Shown here piece by piece: positions 42,501 through 50,783 of a stretch of 64,000 nucleotides of DNA (its first letter is position 1; each line of letters opens with the position of its first letter). The stretch is from assembly GCF_002160985.1 (NCBI RefSeq), contig NZ_NFLQ01000011.1, positions 1 through 64,000 of the forward strand. Direction: 5' to 3'. The notes under the pieces were generated by a model. That model saw nothing but the letters and a program-made list of their open reading frames with translations, made no database searches and was not told where the DNA came from. The translations under genes and the position numbers were made by a program. Origin of the DNA: Lachnoclostridium sp. An118 (lineage in GTDB: Bacteria > Bacillota > Clostridia > Lachnospirales > Lachnospiraceae).

Positions 42501-43009
42501 ACGGCATCAAGGAGACGGTGGGCGGGATGATCACGGCGAAGACCATCAAGCACACGAAGAACAACAAGATGATGGCTTTTCTGACACTGGAAGACCTGGC
42601 CGGCACGGTGGAGATCGTGGTGTTTCCCAGAGACTACGAGAAATACCAGCGGATGCTGGGGCAGGACGACAAGGTGTTTATCCGGGGCAGGGTCTCGGAG
42701 GAGGACGACGCTCCCAGCAAGCTGATCTGTGAGAGTGTGGTGCCCTTTGAGCAGACAAGGAAGGAGCTGTGGATCCAGTACGAGGACAAGGCCGCCTATC
42801 TGGCGGATGAGGAGCACCTCTTTGACATGCTCAGGGCCTCCGACGGGGATGACTCTGTCGTCATCTACTGCCGTGCGGAGAAGGCGGTGAAGAGGCTTCC
42901 GGCCGGGAAAAATATTTATATTGAACCGGGAATACTGAGCAGATTGACGAATTATTTCGGAGAAAGTTGTGTAAAAGTTGTAGAAAAATCCATTGAAAGC
43001 ATAAGGTAG
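39533..43009 (+). CDS. dnaE: DNA polymerase III alpha subunit (DnaE)
   Basis: The 1158-residue replicative polymerase starts with a PHP domain (FAHLHVHTEYSLLDG), has GPGRGSAAGSIVAY and the catalytic-palm aspartates in MPDIDVDF, and ends with an OB-fold domain that includes KTIKHTKNNKMMAFLTLEDL. The length and order fit DnaE1/DnaE rather than PolC. The ATG at 39533 directly precedes the PHP motif; the longer frame to 39362 runs through the terminator and is rejected. Confidence 0.96.
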   Translation: MSFAHLHVHTEYSLLDGSNKIKECISRVKELGMDSVAITDHGVMYGVIDFYRAAKAAGIKPVLGCEVYVAPGSRFDKEARGNSESRYYHLVLLAENDTGYHNLMKLVSRGFTEGYYYKPRVDMELLEEFHEGIIALSACLAGEVARNIGQGLYEEAKEAALRYEKIFGKGNFFLELQDHGMSQQQMVNQALVRMSRETGIELVATNDVHYTYEDDVKPHDILLCLQTGKKLADEDRMRYEGGQYYIKSEEEMRELFPYAPEALENTQKIADRCNVEIEFGVTKLPKYDVPEGYTSWEYLNELCHKGLEERYSPVTEELKERLKYELSVIHDMGYVDYFLIVWDFIKYARDNGIMVGPGRGSAAGSIVAYCLGITSIDPIRYQLLFERFLNPERVSMPDIDVDFCFERRQEVIDYVVRKYGSDRVVQIVTFGTLAARGVLRDVGRVMDLPYAFVDTIAKMVPTELNITLDKALAMNPELKKLYQEDDQVRELIDMSKRLEGLPRHTSMHAAGVVISQKAVDEYVPLSLGSDGSVTTQFTMTTLEELGLLKMDFLGLRTLTVIQNAVELARRSTGKEIDIHSIDYNDKAVLDSIGTGKTDGVFQLESSGMKSFMKELKPQSLEDIIAGISLYRPGPMDFIPQYIKGKNNPELITYDCPQLEPILAPTYGCIVYQEQVMQIVRDLAGYTLGRSDLLRRAMSKKKGDVMQRERQNFVYGNPEEGVPGCVNNGIDEKTANKIYDEMIDFAKYAFNKSHAAAYAVVSYQTAYLKYYYPVEFMAALMTSVIENPSKVAEYIYSCRQMGIAILPPDINKGEGNFSVDGGDIRYGLAAIKSIGKPVIHSIIEERGQNGLFRSLKDFIERMSGKDVNRRTIENFIKAGAFDGLGGTRRQFMAIYVQILDQVNQEKKYSMTGQMSLFDLVDEEQKKEFDIPLPDVGEYDKETKLAFEKEVIGVYLTGHPLEDYEEKWKKNITRTTLDFQIDDETGRSKVRDGIKETVGGMITAKTIKHTKNNKMMAFLTLEDLAGTVEIVVFPRDYEKYQRMLGQDDKVFIRGRVSEEDDAPSKLICESVVPFEQTRKELWIQYEDKAAYLADEEHLFDMLRASDGDDSVVIYCRAEKAVKRLPAGKNIYIEPGILSRLTNYFGESCVKVVEKSIESIR

Positions 43010-43079
43010 ATAATGTAGAATGTAGGAGAATAAGGGAAAGATACCAGACTATGAATACATGACAAATGGAGGAAAAATC

Positions 43080-44060
43080 ATGGCAGAGAATAAGGTGATT
43101 CGCACGATCGGAGTTCTGACAAGCGGCGGTGACGCGCCGGGAATGAACGCTGCTATCCGTGCGGTGGTGAGGACAGCATTAGGGAAAGGCATTAAGGTAA
43201 GAGGTATCCGCAAAGGATATCAGGGACTTCTGGATGAAGAAATCATTGACCTGACTGCAAGAGATGTATCCGACACGATCCAGAGAGGAGGTACCATTCT
43301 GCAGACAGCCCGCTGTGAGGAGATGCGTACAGAGGAGGGCCAGCAGAAGGCGGCAGCGATCTGTAAAAAATATGGCATTGACGGACTGGTAGTCATCGGA
43401 GGAGACGGCTCCTTTGCGGGTGCGCAGAAGCTGGCAAACCTGGGAGTAAATACCGTGGGAATTCCGGGTACCATCGATCTGGACATTGCCTGTACAGAAT
43501 ATACAATTGGATTTGACACGGCTGTAAACACAGCTATGGAGGCTATTGACAAGGTAAGAGACACTTCCACATCCCATGAGAGATGTTCCATCATCGAGGT
43601 TATGGGAAGAGATGCCGGCTGGCTGGCTCTGTGGTGCGGTATTGCCAACGGTGCGGAGAGGATACTCCTTCCGGAGGAGCACGATTATGACGAGGCCGCC
43701 ATCATCGAGGACATCCAGGAGTGCAGAAAGCGCGGGAAGAAGAACTATATCATCATCAATGCAGAGGGGATCGGAGGCTCTATCGAGCTGGCCAAGAGGA
43801 TCGAGGCAGCCACAGGCATGGAGACAAGAGCCACGATCCTGGGCCACATGCAGCGCGGCGGAAGTCCCACATGCAAGGACCGCGTGTACGCATCCATCAT
43901 GGGAGCAAAGGCAGTGGACCTTCTTCTTGAAGGCAAGAGCAACCGGGTAGTCGGATACCGCCACGGCGAGTATGTGGACTTTGATATCAACGAGGCGCTG
44001 AACATGCAGAAAGAGATTCCTGCTTATCAGTATGAGATCGCAAGAGAGCTGGCACTGTAA
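43080..44060 (+). CDS. pfkA: ATP-dependent 6-phosphofructokinase
   Basis: The 326-residue enzyme begins TIGVLTSGGDAPGMNAAIRA and has GGDGSFAGAQKL (ATP-type glycine loop), GIPGTIDLDI with the catalytic Asp, and MGRDAGWLAL. It phosphorylates fructose 6-phosphate in glycolysis. The Met at 43080 has GGAGGA 7 bases before it. The gene follows dnaE, a linkage I recall from other Clostridia. Confidence 0.96.
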   Translation: MAENKVIRTIGVLTSGGDAPGMNAAIRAVVRTALGKGIKVRGIRKGYQGLLDEEIIDLTARDVSDTIQRGGTILQTARCEEMRTEEGQQKAAAICKKYGIDGLVVIGGDGSFAGAQKLANLGVNTVGIPGTIDLDIACTEYTIGFDTAVNTAMEAIDKVRDTSTSHERCSIIEVMGRDAGWLALWCGIANGAERILLPEEHDYDEAAIIEDIQECRKRGKKNYIIINAEGIGGSIELAKRIEAATGMETRATILGHMQRGGSPTCKDRVYASIMGAKAVDLLLEGKSNRVVGYRHGEYVDFDINEALNMQKEIPAYQYEIARELAL

Positions 44061-44537
44061 ATGACAAAGGACGTATTGATCAGCATTTCCGGGCTCCACT
44101 TTGGAGCGGGGGAGGATAATGCGGAGGGCGAGCCGGTGGAGATCATCACTCCGGCCGCCTACTATCTGAAAAATGACAGGCACTACGTACTCTACGACGA
44201 GGTTGTGGAGGGCGTGCCCGGCACGGTCAAAAATACGATCAAGATCATTGGCGACAGCCTGTTTGAGGTGCGCAAGAGCGGCATTGCCAACGCGCGGATG
44301 GTATTCGAGAAGGGCAGGATGAACATGACTGCCTATCAGACACCCTACGGGGAGATGATGGTGGGGATCCATACAAGAGATATCACTACCGAGGTGGCGG
44401 AGGAAAGCATCCATGTGCATATCAGCTATGCCCTGGATATCAACAGCGAGCCTCTGTCGGACTGCGAGATAGACGTGAGCATCCGGCCGGTGCACGGCGC
44501 CGTGCAGGAACGGCTGTCACAGATTTCAGAGAGCTGA
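44061..44537 (+). CDS. DUF1934 (YwiB-like) protein
   Basis: This 158-residue protein starts with KDVLISISGLHF and contains YYLKNDRHYVLYDEVVEG, features of the DUF1934 calycin-like beta-barrel family. The function is not known. The ATG directly follows the pfkA stop codon, so translation is coupled; a strong terminator follows. Confidence 0.82.
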   Translation: MTKDVLISISGLHFGAGEDNAEGEPVEIITPAAYYLKNDRHYVLYDEVVEGVPGTVKNTIKIIGDSLFEVRKSGIANARMVFEKGRMNMTAYQTPYGEMMVGIHTRDITTEVAEESIHVHISYALDINSEPLSDCEIDVSIRPVHGAVQERLSQISES

Positions 44538-44567
44538 GAAAAGTGCGGATGGTAAAAGGATCAAAAC

Positions 44568-44600
44568 AAAAGCTCCAGGCTTTCAGCCTGGAGCTTTGCT
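44568..44600. terminator. Strong terminator between convergent genes
   Basis: AAAGCTCCAGGCT (44569-44581) pairs perfectly with AGCCTGGAGCTTT (44585-44597) around a 3-base loop, with A-runs before and T-rich sequence after. Confidence 0.9.
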
Positions 44601-44626
44601 TTTCCTTATACCTGGTACAATACGTA

Positions 44627-45070
44627 TTATATTTTGTCCCGAAGCCTGGCGAGGAAGCCCTTCTTCTTCTGGGGCACCTCCAGAGGGCCGCGCAGGCCTC
44701 TCACCGCTGTGATATAGATGCCGCTCACAGTTGCCTTGACTTCCTTCTTCACAGGGATAAGAGGAAACACCTTTGAGTCGCACATCAGCGTCATGATCTT
44801 CGGACCTACCTTTGCCTTCACAACCGGAACCTTGGACCGGCGCAGATACTTGGGTGTGTTTTCCAGCACAATGGAAGGAAAGCCTGCGTCCTTCAGGCGC
44901 ATGGTGCGCTTGTCAATGATGAGCATGGTAACTGTCTGTGCCGCGGCGTCCAGCTGCTCCTGCTGCGCAGCCTGCCTTTTCTCAGCTCTTTTGCCGAGGA
45001 AGTACAGCACGATACACGCAATGATCAGAACGACCAGGATTATTGTCAAAACAATCGTTAATGTAGTCAC
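44627..45070 (-). CDS. Membrane-anchored protein of unknown function
   Basis: The 147-residue protein has one N-terminal membrane span (LTIVLTIILVVLIIACIVLYFL), a basic, Gln-rich stretch, then a conserved-looking globular part with MLIIDKRTMRLKDAGFP and KVGPKIMTLMCDSKVFPLIP. A C-terminal basic tail follows. I recall similar proteins in Clostridia but no assigned role. It has its own promoter and shares a terminator with the DUF1934 gene. Confidence 0.8.
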   Translation of the reverse strand: MTTLTIVLTIILVVLIIACIVLYFLGKRAEKRQAAQQEQLDAAAQTVTMLIIDKRTMRLKDAGFPSIVLENTPKYLRRSKVPVVKAKVGPKIMTLMCDSKVFPLIPVKKEVKATVSGIYITAVRGLRGPLEVPQKKKGFLARLRDKI

Positions 45071-45107
45071 GGGGAAACCTCCTCACTATGTAATAATCGC
45101 ACAGTAT

Positions 45108-45136
45108 ATTTTAACATTGTTTAGGGGCTTGCGCAA
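45108..45136 (-). promoter_or_regulatory. Promoter of the 147-residue membrane protein gene
   Basis: On the minus strand TTGCGC (45131-45136) and TAAAAT (45108-45113) are 17 bases apart, about 37 bases before the ATG. Confidence 0.5.
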
Positions 45137-45295
45137 TGTTTTTCTTGAAGGGATTTGGTTTTTTGGATGAAATGGCAGTGAAAAAATATAAAGCTACTTT
45201 TCTTCAAAAGAGGGATGTGCTATACTGATACGAGTACCCGGCAAAGAAGAATAGCAGGGTGACAAGAAATCCAAAAGAGTCAAGAGGTGTAGATA

Positions 45296-46351
45296 ATGAA
45301 GAGAAAAGCAGCGCTTTTACTGGCCGGCATGCTGGTCTGCTCCGCCGCACTGGCAGGCTGCTCCGGCGGTAACCAGGCGTCTAATGACTATGTGACGGTC
45401 GGCGGTTACAAAGGAATAGAAGTGGACAAGGTAGAGGACCAGGAGGAAGTGACAGACGAGGACATCGACAATTACATTGCTTCCGTTCAGCAGCAGAACG
45501 CACAGGAGGTGACAGACCGCCCTGTCCAGGAGGGAGACATTGCCAATATCGACTTTGTTGGAAAGATGGACGGACAGGAGTTTGACGGCGGTTCCGGACA
45601 GGGGTATGATCTGACTATCGGTTCCGGGCAGTTTATCGACGGCTTCGAGGACAGTGTCATCGGCCATAGTGTGGGCGAGACCTTTGACTGGAACGGCCAG
45701 TTTCCGGACCCCTACACAGGAAATCCCGATTATTCCGGCAAGCCGGTGACATTTACCATCACAGTCAACTCTATCAGCACCCTCCCGGAGGTGAACGATG
45801 ATTTTGTAAAGACTGTGTCAGAAGAGTCAAGTACAGTGGACGAGTACAGGGAGGAGGTCAAGAAGACCCTGGAGGAGTCCGCTGAGGAAAATTATAGCTA
45901 CAGCCTGCAGGCAGAAGCCTGGGATGCAGTCCTTGAGAAGGCGGAGGTAGAGAAGTACCCCGAGGACGAGGTGAATGCGATCAAGGATCAGCTCATCCAG
46001 CAGTATAAGGATGCGGCAGAATCCTACGGCATGACCTATGAGGACTTTATCACAAGCCAGATGAACACGGATGTGTCCAGCTTTGAGAAGCAGGCTGAGG
46101 AGGCTGCGCAGCAGTCCATCAAGCAGAAGTATGTTGCCCGTGCTATCGCAGATGAAGAGGACCTGACGCCTACGGACGAGGAGTATGAGGAGCATTTCCA
46201 GGATCTGGCAGAGTCCTACGGCTTTGAGGATGTGGATGCGCTTAAGCAGGCGGCCTCCGAGGACGATCTGAAGGACATGGTGCTCCAGCAGGTCGTGCAG
46301 GAGTGGCTGGCAGACAACTGCATACAGGTAGTCAATGACTCGGCGGAGTAG
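45296..46351 (+). CDS. Trigger-factor-like FKBP peptidyl-prolyl isomerase lipoprotein
   Basis: The 351-residue product has a lipoprotein signal with lipobox LAGCS (Cys22). An FKBP-type domain follows (about residues 75-165; GDIANIDFVGKMDGQEFDGG, IGSGQFIDGFEDSVIGH) and a long helical C-terminal part like that of trigger factor. The N-terminal ribosome-binding domain of trigger factor is shortened and replaced by the lipid anchor. It is likely a surface chaperone/PPIase for secreted proteins, comparable in role to PrsA. Confidence 0.88.
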   Translation: MKRKAALLLAGMLVCSAALAGCSGGNQASNDYVTVGGYKGIEVDKVEDQEEVTDEDIDNYIASVQQQNAQEVTDRPVQEGDIANIDFVGKMDGQEFDGGSGQGYDLTIGSGQFIDGFEDSVIGHSVGETFDWNGQFPDPYTGNPDYSGKPVTFTITVNSISTLPEVNDDFVKTVSEESSTVDEYREEVKKTLEESAEENYSYSLQAEAWDAVLEKAEVEKYPEDEVNAIKDQLIQQYKDAAESYGMTYEDFITSQMNTDVSSFEKQAEEAAQQSIKQKYVARAIADEEDLTPTDEEYEEHFQDLAESYGFEDVDALKQAASEDDLKDMVLQQVVQEWLADNCIQVVNDSAE

Positions 46352-46370
46352 GAGGCAAAACGTATAGGGA

Positions 46371-46399
46371 GGCAGCGCTGTGAGGGCGCTGCCTTTTTT
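46371..46399 (+). terminator. Terminator after the PPIase lipoprotein gene
   Basis: GGCAGCGC (46371-46378) pairs with GCGCTGCC (46386-46393) around a 7-base loop, then TTTTTT. Confidence 0.9.
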
Positions 46400-46507
46400 A
46401 TGTCCGAAGCGGAGGCGTGTTTCTGTATGATGGTGTTTTTATTGGACAGCTTGCCATTTATTCTGATTACAAGAACAAGATCCACAAAAAGGAGAGGAGG
46501 AATCAGA

Positions 46508-47146
46508 ATGAATGTAATTGTCAGTATGATATCGGTGGAAGGGAAAAAGGTGTATCACCGGCCGGACTGTGTGTATGTGAAGCGGATGAAGCCCCAGAAC
46601 CGGATGAGCCTTTCCCGAAAGCAGGCGGTGGAACAGGGATGCCGCTGCTGCCGCTGCTGCGGCGGCCTGCGGGGAGAGATGAGGGAGACTGCTCAGATCC
46701 TGGCATGGCAGAGGGATTACCGGGTGTCTCTGGATTATGTGAAAAAGACAGACACTCTGTATGTGCGGACACGCATTGGCTGCTGGAAAATTTTTTGTCA
46801 GAGGGACGGAGCCTTGTATCTACTCTTCCACAGAAATACCTACAGTAATTCTATGCCGCTTGAGCAGGCTATCCAGGGAGATTACCATCGGCAGGGAGAT
46901 GTAAAGCCTGCGGAATCTCTTTTGAAGCTGATCCGGTATATTGCGGATCATGACAAGGCGATACTGATCATCAGGGATGATTACCGGAAACTGCCCCAGT
47001 CCACAAAACGGCAGAAGAAATATTACCGGCAGGCAGAGCGGAGAGTGAAAAGATTGGAACAAAGGCAGTCCCGGCAGCGGATGGAAGATCTGTTTCGGGA
47101 GATTGAGGAGAAGGATCCGGAGATGCGAAGGCTGGCATTTTGTTAA
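46508..47146 (+). CDS. Hypothetical protein with Ada-like cysteine cluster
   Basis: The 212-residue protein begins with KVYHRPDCVYVKRMK, followed by SRKQAVEQGCRCCRCCGG. The order H-x-x-x-C ... G-x-x-x-C-x-x-C resembles the Ada-type metal-binding zinc ribbon (FHxPxC...EAxxxGYRPCxxC). The remainder is helical and basic (KRQKKYYRQAERRVKRLEQR). Metal binding is therefore plausible; function is unknown. The ATG at 46508 has AGGAGG 7 bases before it; the frame upstream overlaps a terminator. Confidence 0.7.
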   Translation: MNVIVSMISVEGKKVYHRPDCVYVKRMKPQNRMSLSRKQAVEQGCRCCRCCGGLRGEMRETAQILAWQRDYRVSLDYVKKTDTLYVRTRIGCWKIFCQRDGALYLLFHRNTYSNSMPLEQAIQGDYHRQGDVKPAESLLKLIRYIADHDKAILIIRDDYRKLPQSTKRQKKYYRQAERRVKRLEQRQSRQRMEDLFREIEEKDPEMRRLAFC

Positions 47147-47414
47147 TGACGCAGGGATTACGAAAAGAATGTCTGCAAAGTGAAGAAGGGGAAGACGGAT
47201 ATTGGGGAGAGTTAGCATTGACTCGGGTAAAATAGGAAGTGTGATTTCAAAGAGTGATAAAATAGTGGGGGCGGATGTGGTAAAGTCTTTTTTACTTGCG
47301 TTGATAGATGAGTATAAAGATGGAAAAGCCCTGTGGATTTAAATCCTCGGATTTGGTTTGACTAACTGGAAGCAATGTATAAGAATTCCCGGTATCCAGA
47401 GCATGATGGAAAAT
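47147..47414. other. Gene-poor stretch before the antiporter leader
   Basis: No convincing gene is seen. A 29-codon frame (47146-47235) starts on the overlap TAATG of the preceding stop codon and has no ribosome binding site of its own, so it is doubtful. A second open stretch ending at about 47341 (IVGADVVKSFLLALIDEYKD) lacks a start site and may be a gene remnant. Confidence 0.4.
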
Positions 47415-47560
47415 CTCCCGCCCCATAGTTGATTTCACATGTCTGTAGAGTTATAATCCAACTACCGATGTTCATGGCTGGCGGGAGCTGGGGACTGAAG
47501 CCGTGCGCATGTGTGCGGCGGCACTGGCGTGGCATCCTGGTTTTGCCAATAGAGGCGGAT
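47415..47560 (+). promoter_or_regulatory. Structured 5' leader of the antiporter gene (possible riboswitch)
   Basis: CTCCCGCC (47415-47422) pairs perfectly with GGCGGGAG (47480-47487), and inside it TAGTTG (47426-47431) pairs with CAACTA (47459-47464). Downstream, the GC-rich GCCGTGCGCA / TGTGTGCGGC can form another stem. Nested helices ahead of an ion-transporter gene suggest a cis-regulatory RNA, but I cannot match it to a known class. Confidence 0.35.
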
Positions 47561-47587
47561 TTTTTGTCCATTGCGGAGGTAGCAATC

Positions 47588-49024
47588 GTGAAACAAAAGA
47601 TAATTTTACCAGGCATTCTTTTGGGCCTTCTTCTCTTCTGCCCGCTCTGCGTGCAGGCGGCGGATACTGCCCGGGAGTCGGCGGTCCCTATATGGCTCTG
47701 CATTCCATTTGCCGGACTGCTCCTGTGCATTGCCGTCATGCCCCTTATTAAGGGAGAGTGGTGGGAGACACACCAGCCCCATGCGGTGATCTTCTGGATC
47801 CTGGCTATGGTCATCCCCTTTGCAGTCTGCTACGGGGCGGGTCGGGCAGTGGAAACGGTGCTGGAGTGTGCCGTGAATGATTACCTGACTTTTATTATCC
47901 TTCTGTTCGGCCTGTTCTGCGTGTCGGGCAATATTACCATGGAGGGGGATTTTGCGGGATCCCCGCGGGTCAATGTGGGGCTTCTTGTCCTTGGCACGCT
48001 CCTTTCCAGCTGTATCGGCACCACCGGAGCCAGCATGCTCATGGTGCGCCCGGTGCTGAAAATGAATTCATGGAGAAAGCGGAAGGCGCACCTTATGGTC
48101 TTCTTTATCTTTCTTGTCTCCAATATGGGCGGCATCCTTACGCCGATCGGAGATCCGCCGCTGCTCATGGGCTTCATGAGGGACGTTCCTTTCTTCTGGA
48201 GTCTCCGTCTGTTCCCTGTCCTTATTTTTAATATGGTCCTCCTTCTGTTTATCTTTTACCATGTGGATAAGAGAATGTACCGCAAGGATATTTCCGAGGG
48301 GCGCAAGCCGGATATCAGCAGGCCGGGGACACAGTTTTGTATTGACGGCCTCCACAATCTGCTCTTCCTTGCGATGATCGTAGGCGCCGTCATCTTAAGC
48401 GGCGTGCTGCCGGGGCTTCCTGTCTTCCAGGACAGTGCGGGGAATGTGCTCGGCCTGCAGATTTTCGGCGGCGTTACGCTGAGTTACCCATCCCTGATCG
48501 AGATTGTGATCATTCTCGCGGCGGCCTTTCTCTCCTTTAGGACAACGCCAAAAGATGTCCGGACGAGGAACCACTTTACCTGGGGAGCGATCCAGGAGGT
48601 GGCGGTGCTTTTTATCGGCATCTTCATTACCATGCAGCCGGCTCTGATGCTGCTGCGGCAGGTGGGCCCGGATCTCGGCCTAAATCAGCCCTGGCAGCTC
48701 TTCTGGGCCACCGGCGCCCTGTCGAGCTTCCTGGATAACACGCCCACGTACCTTGTCTTCCTCACAACCGCGGGCACGCTGGGCTTCACAAGCGGGATCG
48801 GGACCAGTCTCGGCACGATCCCGGCGTCCTTTCTGTCGGCGATCTCCTGCGGCGCTGTGTTCATGGGGGCCAATACCTACATAGGAAACGCACCGAACTT
48901 TATGGTGAAATCCATCTCGGATGAAAACGGCGTCAATATGCCTTCGTTCTTCGGATACATGCTGTGGTCCGTCGGGATTTTGGTCCCGGTCTTTCTTGTG
49001 GACACATTGATTTTCTTCTTATAA
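47588..49024 (+). CDS. Sodium:proton antiporter-like transporter (CitMHS/NhaD-type)
   Basis: The 478-residue protein starts with a signal-like segment (KQKIILPGILLGLLLFCPLC), then has about a dozen spans. GTTGASMLMVRPVLK, NMGGILTPIGDPPLLMGFM and SSFLDNTPTYLVFL are characteristic of the CitMHS_2/NhaD-like group of ion transporters, and the paired GTTGAS/DNTPT motifs line the ion site. A GTG start at 47588 is chosen because GGAGGT lies 7 bases before it. The ion is not proven. A cytidylate-kinase-like gene follows after 12 bases. Confidence 0.85.
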   Translation: MKQKIILPGILLGLLLFCPLCVQAADTARESAVPIWLCIPFAGLLLCIAVMPLIKGEWWETHQPHAVIFWILAMVIPFAVCYGAGRAVETVLECAVNDYLTFIILLFGLFCVSGNITMEGDFAGSPRVNVGLLVLGTLLSSCIGTTGASMLMVRPVLKMNSWRKRKAHLMVFFIFLVSNMGGILTPIGDPPLLMGFMRDVPFFWSLRLFPVLIFNMVLLLFIFYHVDKRMYRKDISEGRKPDISRPGTQFCIDGLHNLLFLAMIVGAVILSGVLPGLPVFQDSAGNVLGLQIFGGVTLSYPSLIEIVIILAAAFLSFRTTPKDVRTRNHFTWGAIQEVAVLFIGIFITMQPALMLLRQVGPDLGLNQPWQLFWATGALSSFLDNTPTYLVFLTTAGTLGFTSGIGTSLGTIPASFLSAISCGAVFMGANTYIGNAPNFMVKSISDENGVNMPSFFGYMLWSVGILVPVFLVDTLIFFL

Positions 49025-49036
49025 GGGGGGACAGAT

Positions 49037-50050
49037 ATGCAGGAAAACAGAGAAAAATGTATGGAACTTGCCAACCGCGTTTATGATCTGGACGGAGAAG
49101 TCTACAGCTGCGTCGGGTCTTCCCTTGGAAGGACTTTTACCGGAAACAGGGAGAGCACAGTGCAGAACCTGTGCGGCCTGATGCTGACCAGACCGGGGGG
49201 ACACCTCTTGAGGAGCGAGCTGGCTCTGATCAGCAATATGGCAAGAACCATCAAAGATAAAGAAAAACGGGCACAGATGATGGCGGAATACGATGCGCTT
49301 CTGAAAGAGATCGAGGCGCTCCCGGACAGCTTCGGGAAGGTAGACATTGTAGATCTCTCCCGCGTGGAGTTAAATCTCACCGCCCGGAAAAAGCTGTCGG
49401 AAAAAGATCCCCTGGTGATCTGCATCAGCCGCACGCAGGGGAGCGCCGGCAACGACATCGGATTTGAGCTGGCGGATGACCTGCATATTAACTATTATGA
49501 TGTGGAAATCTTCAATCAGGTCTTAAACCGGATGGAGGTGGAAAAAGGATCAGTCGGAGATGCGGAGACAGAGCATTTTGAGGAGTTTGACAAATACCGC
49601 AAAAGCAGATTTAATCTGAAAAAATGGCTGCATGAGTTTAACCGCTATCACGGACTTTCCAAACAGGACGCCGTATTTTTCAATATGAGCGATCTGATCT
49701 GCGATCTGGCCAGGACAGAGGACTGCGTGATCATGGGGCGCTGTGCGGATTCCATTCTCACTAACAACCATATCCCTCATCTCAGCATTTTTATCAGCGC
49801 GCCGTTTCCGCTGCGGGTTCAGAGAATCATGGCCTCCAAAAATATGGATCTGCGCCATGCGAGCCGCTTCCTGAAGCAGATGGACCGGCAGCATCAGAAA
49901 TATTATGATTTCTACACATACGGCCGGTGGGGACATCCGGAAAACTATGATCTGTGCATCAACAGCGCCAATTACGGGATCAGGGAAACCATTGATCTGA
50001 TTGAGCGTCTGATTGACACCCCCGGGAAGACGGGGAATGAGGGCGCATGA
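49037..50050 (+). CDS. Cytidylate-kinase-like protein
   Basis: The 337-residue protein has an N-terminal helical extension of about 120 residues and then a nucleoside-kinase-like domain with VICISRTQGSAGNDIGFELA and DCVIMGRCADSILT. The family (PF13189) lacks the classical GK(S/T) of true cytidylate kinase, as here. In Clostridia such genes often sit beside transporters, as this one beside the antiporter, hinting at regulation of transport; that is a guess. Confidence 0.82.
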   Translation: MQENREKCMELANRVYDLDGEVYSCVGSSLGRTFTGNRESTVQNLCGLMLTRPGGHLLRSELALISNMARTIKDKEKRAQMMAEYDALLKEIEALPDSFGKVDIVDLSRVELNLTARKKLSEKDPLVICISRTQGSAGNDIGFELADDLHINYYDVEIFNQVLNRMEVEKGSVGDAETEHFEEFDKYRKSRFNLKKWLHEFNRYHGLSKQDAVFFNMSDLICDLARTEDCVIMGRCADSILTNNHIPHLSIFISAPFPLRVQRIMASKNMDLRHASRFLKQMDRQHQKYYDFYTYGRWGHPENYDLCINSANYGIRETIDLIERLIDTPGKTGNEGA

Positions 50051-50261
50051 TTCTAACGGAAATGTTATTTGTTAGACAATCATTCTTAATTTCCCGTCCT
50101 GCATCTGCCAGACTTAGCGACAAGACAAAGACGCCTGACGGCGAGACGGGCGACAAAGCAGTTTGGAGGTATGTGGGACTGCAATAATGGCGGGATTTAC
50201 CCAGATTTAACAATCTCCCACCTTTTTACTTGTTATAATAAGAGCGAACGGGAGGGGTATT

Positions 50262-50783
50262 ATGCGTGGAGATGGCAGCAGATTTATAAGAGAACATCCG
50301 GTGATCCTGATCCTGCTGATCGCGGTGCCTGTGTGCCTGGCGGCAGGACTGGCCACAGGCATCTCTGGGCTCCTGGGCGGGAAAGAGGGGCTTCCCGGGT
50401 ATATTTCCAGCTGGGTCTGGAGACTGGCAGTATCCCTTGGGATCCTGGCCACAGTGCTGTACATGGTCATCCGGGGCATAAATGCAGGCAGACGTAAGGG
50501 AGCGAGCGCAGTCCGCACCGCTCTCATGGCTCTGGGAGTGGCGGTATGCCTGCTTCTGGTGATCTGGCTGCTCCAGGCGCCTATACGGGACATTCCTTAT
50601 CTGATGGCGCCGGAAGACACCTATGTGCGTCAGTCCAGCTATGATGTGAGCTCCGGCGAAAGCCCGGGCTGCTACTGTGTGGAGGGCATCAGCGCAGAGG
50701 GAGAAGGGGTGGGATTTTGTGAGCCAGGAAGAGGCCAATACGATGGTCGCCTCTGTGTTCGCATCCGGGGAGAGCCGCTTTGA
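50262..50783 (+). pseudogene. Frameshifted membrane protein of unknown function, 5' part
   Basis: This 173-codon frame encodes two membrane spans (VILILLIAVPVCLAAGLATG and a second around residues 52-70, plus a third near residue 90) and an outer segment starting PIRDIPYLMAPEDTYVRQSS. Its last 25 codons lose protein-like character, while the +1 frame (50677-51156) takes over with a well-formed soluble domain. The switch point is at GAAGGGGTGGG (50704-50713). I read both as one gene of about 298 residues with a one-base slip. The upstream ribosome binding site is GGGAGGGG. Confidence 0.65.

Noticed and set aside
40427-42817. A 796-codon minus-strand frame
   Set aside because: It is antisense to dnaE, has no motif or start signal, and reflects the codon bias of the real gene.
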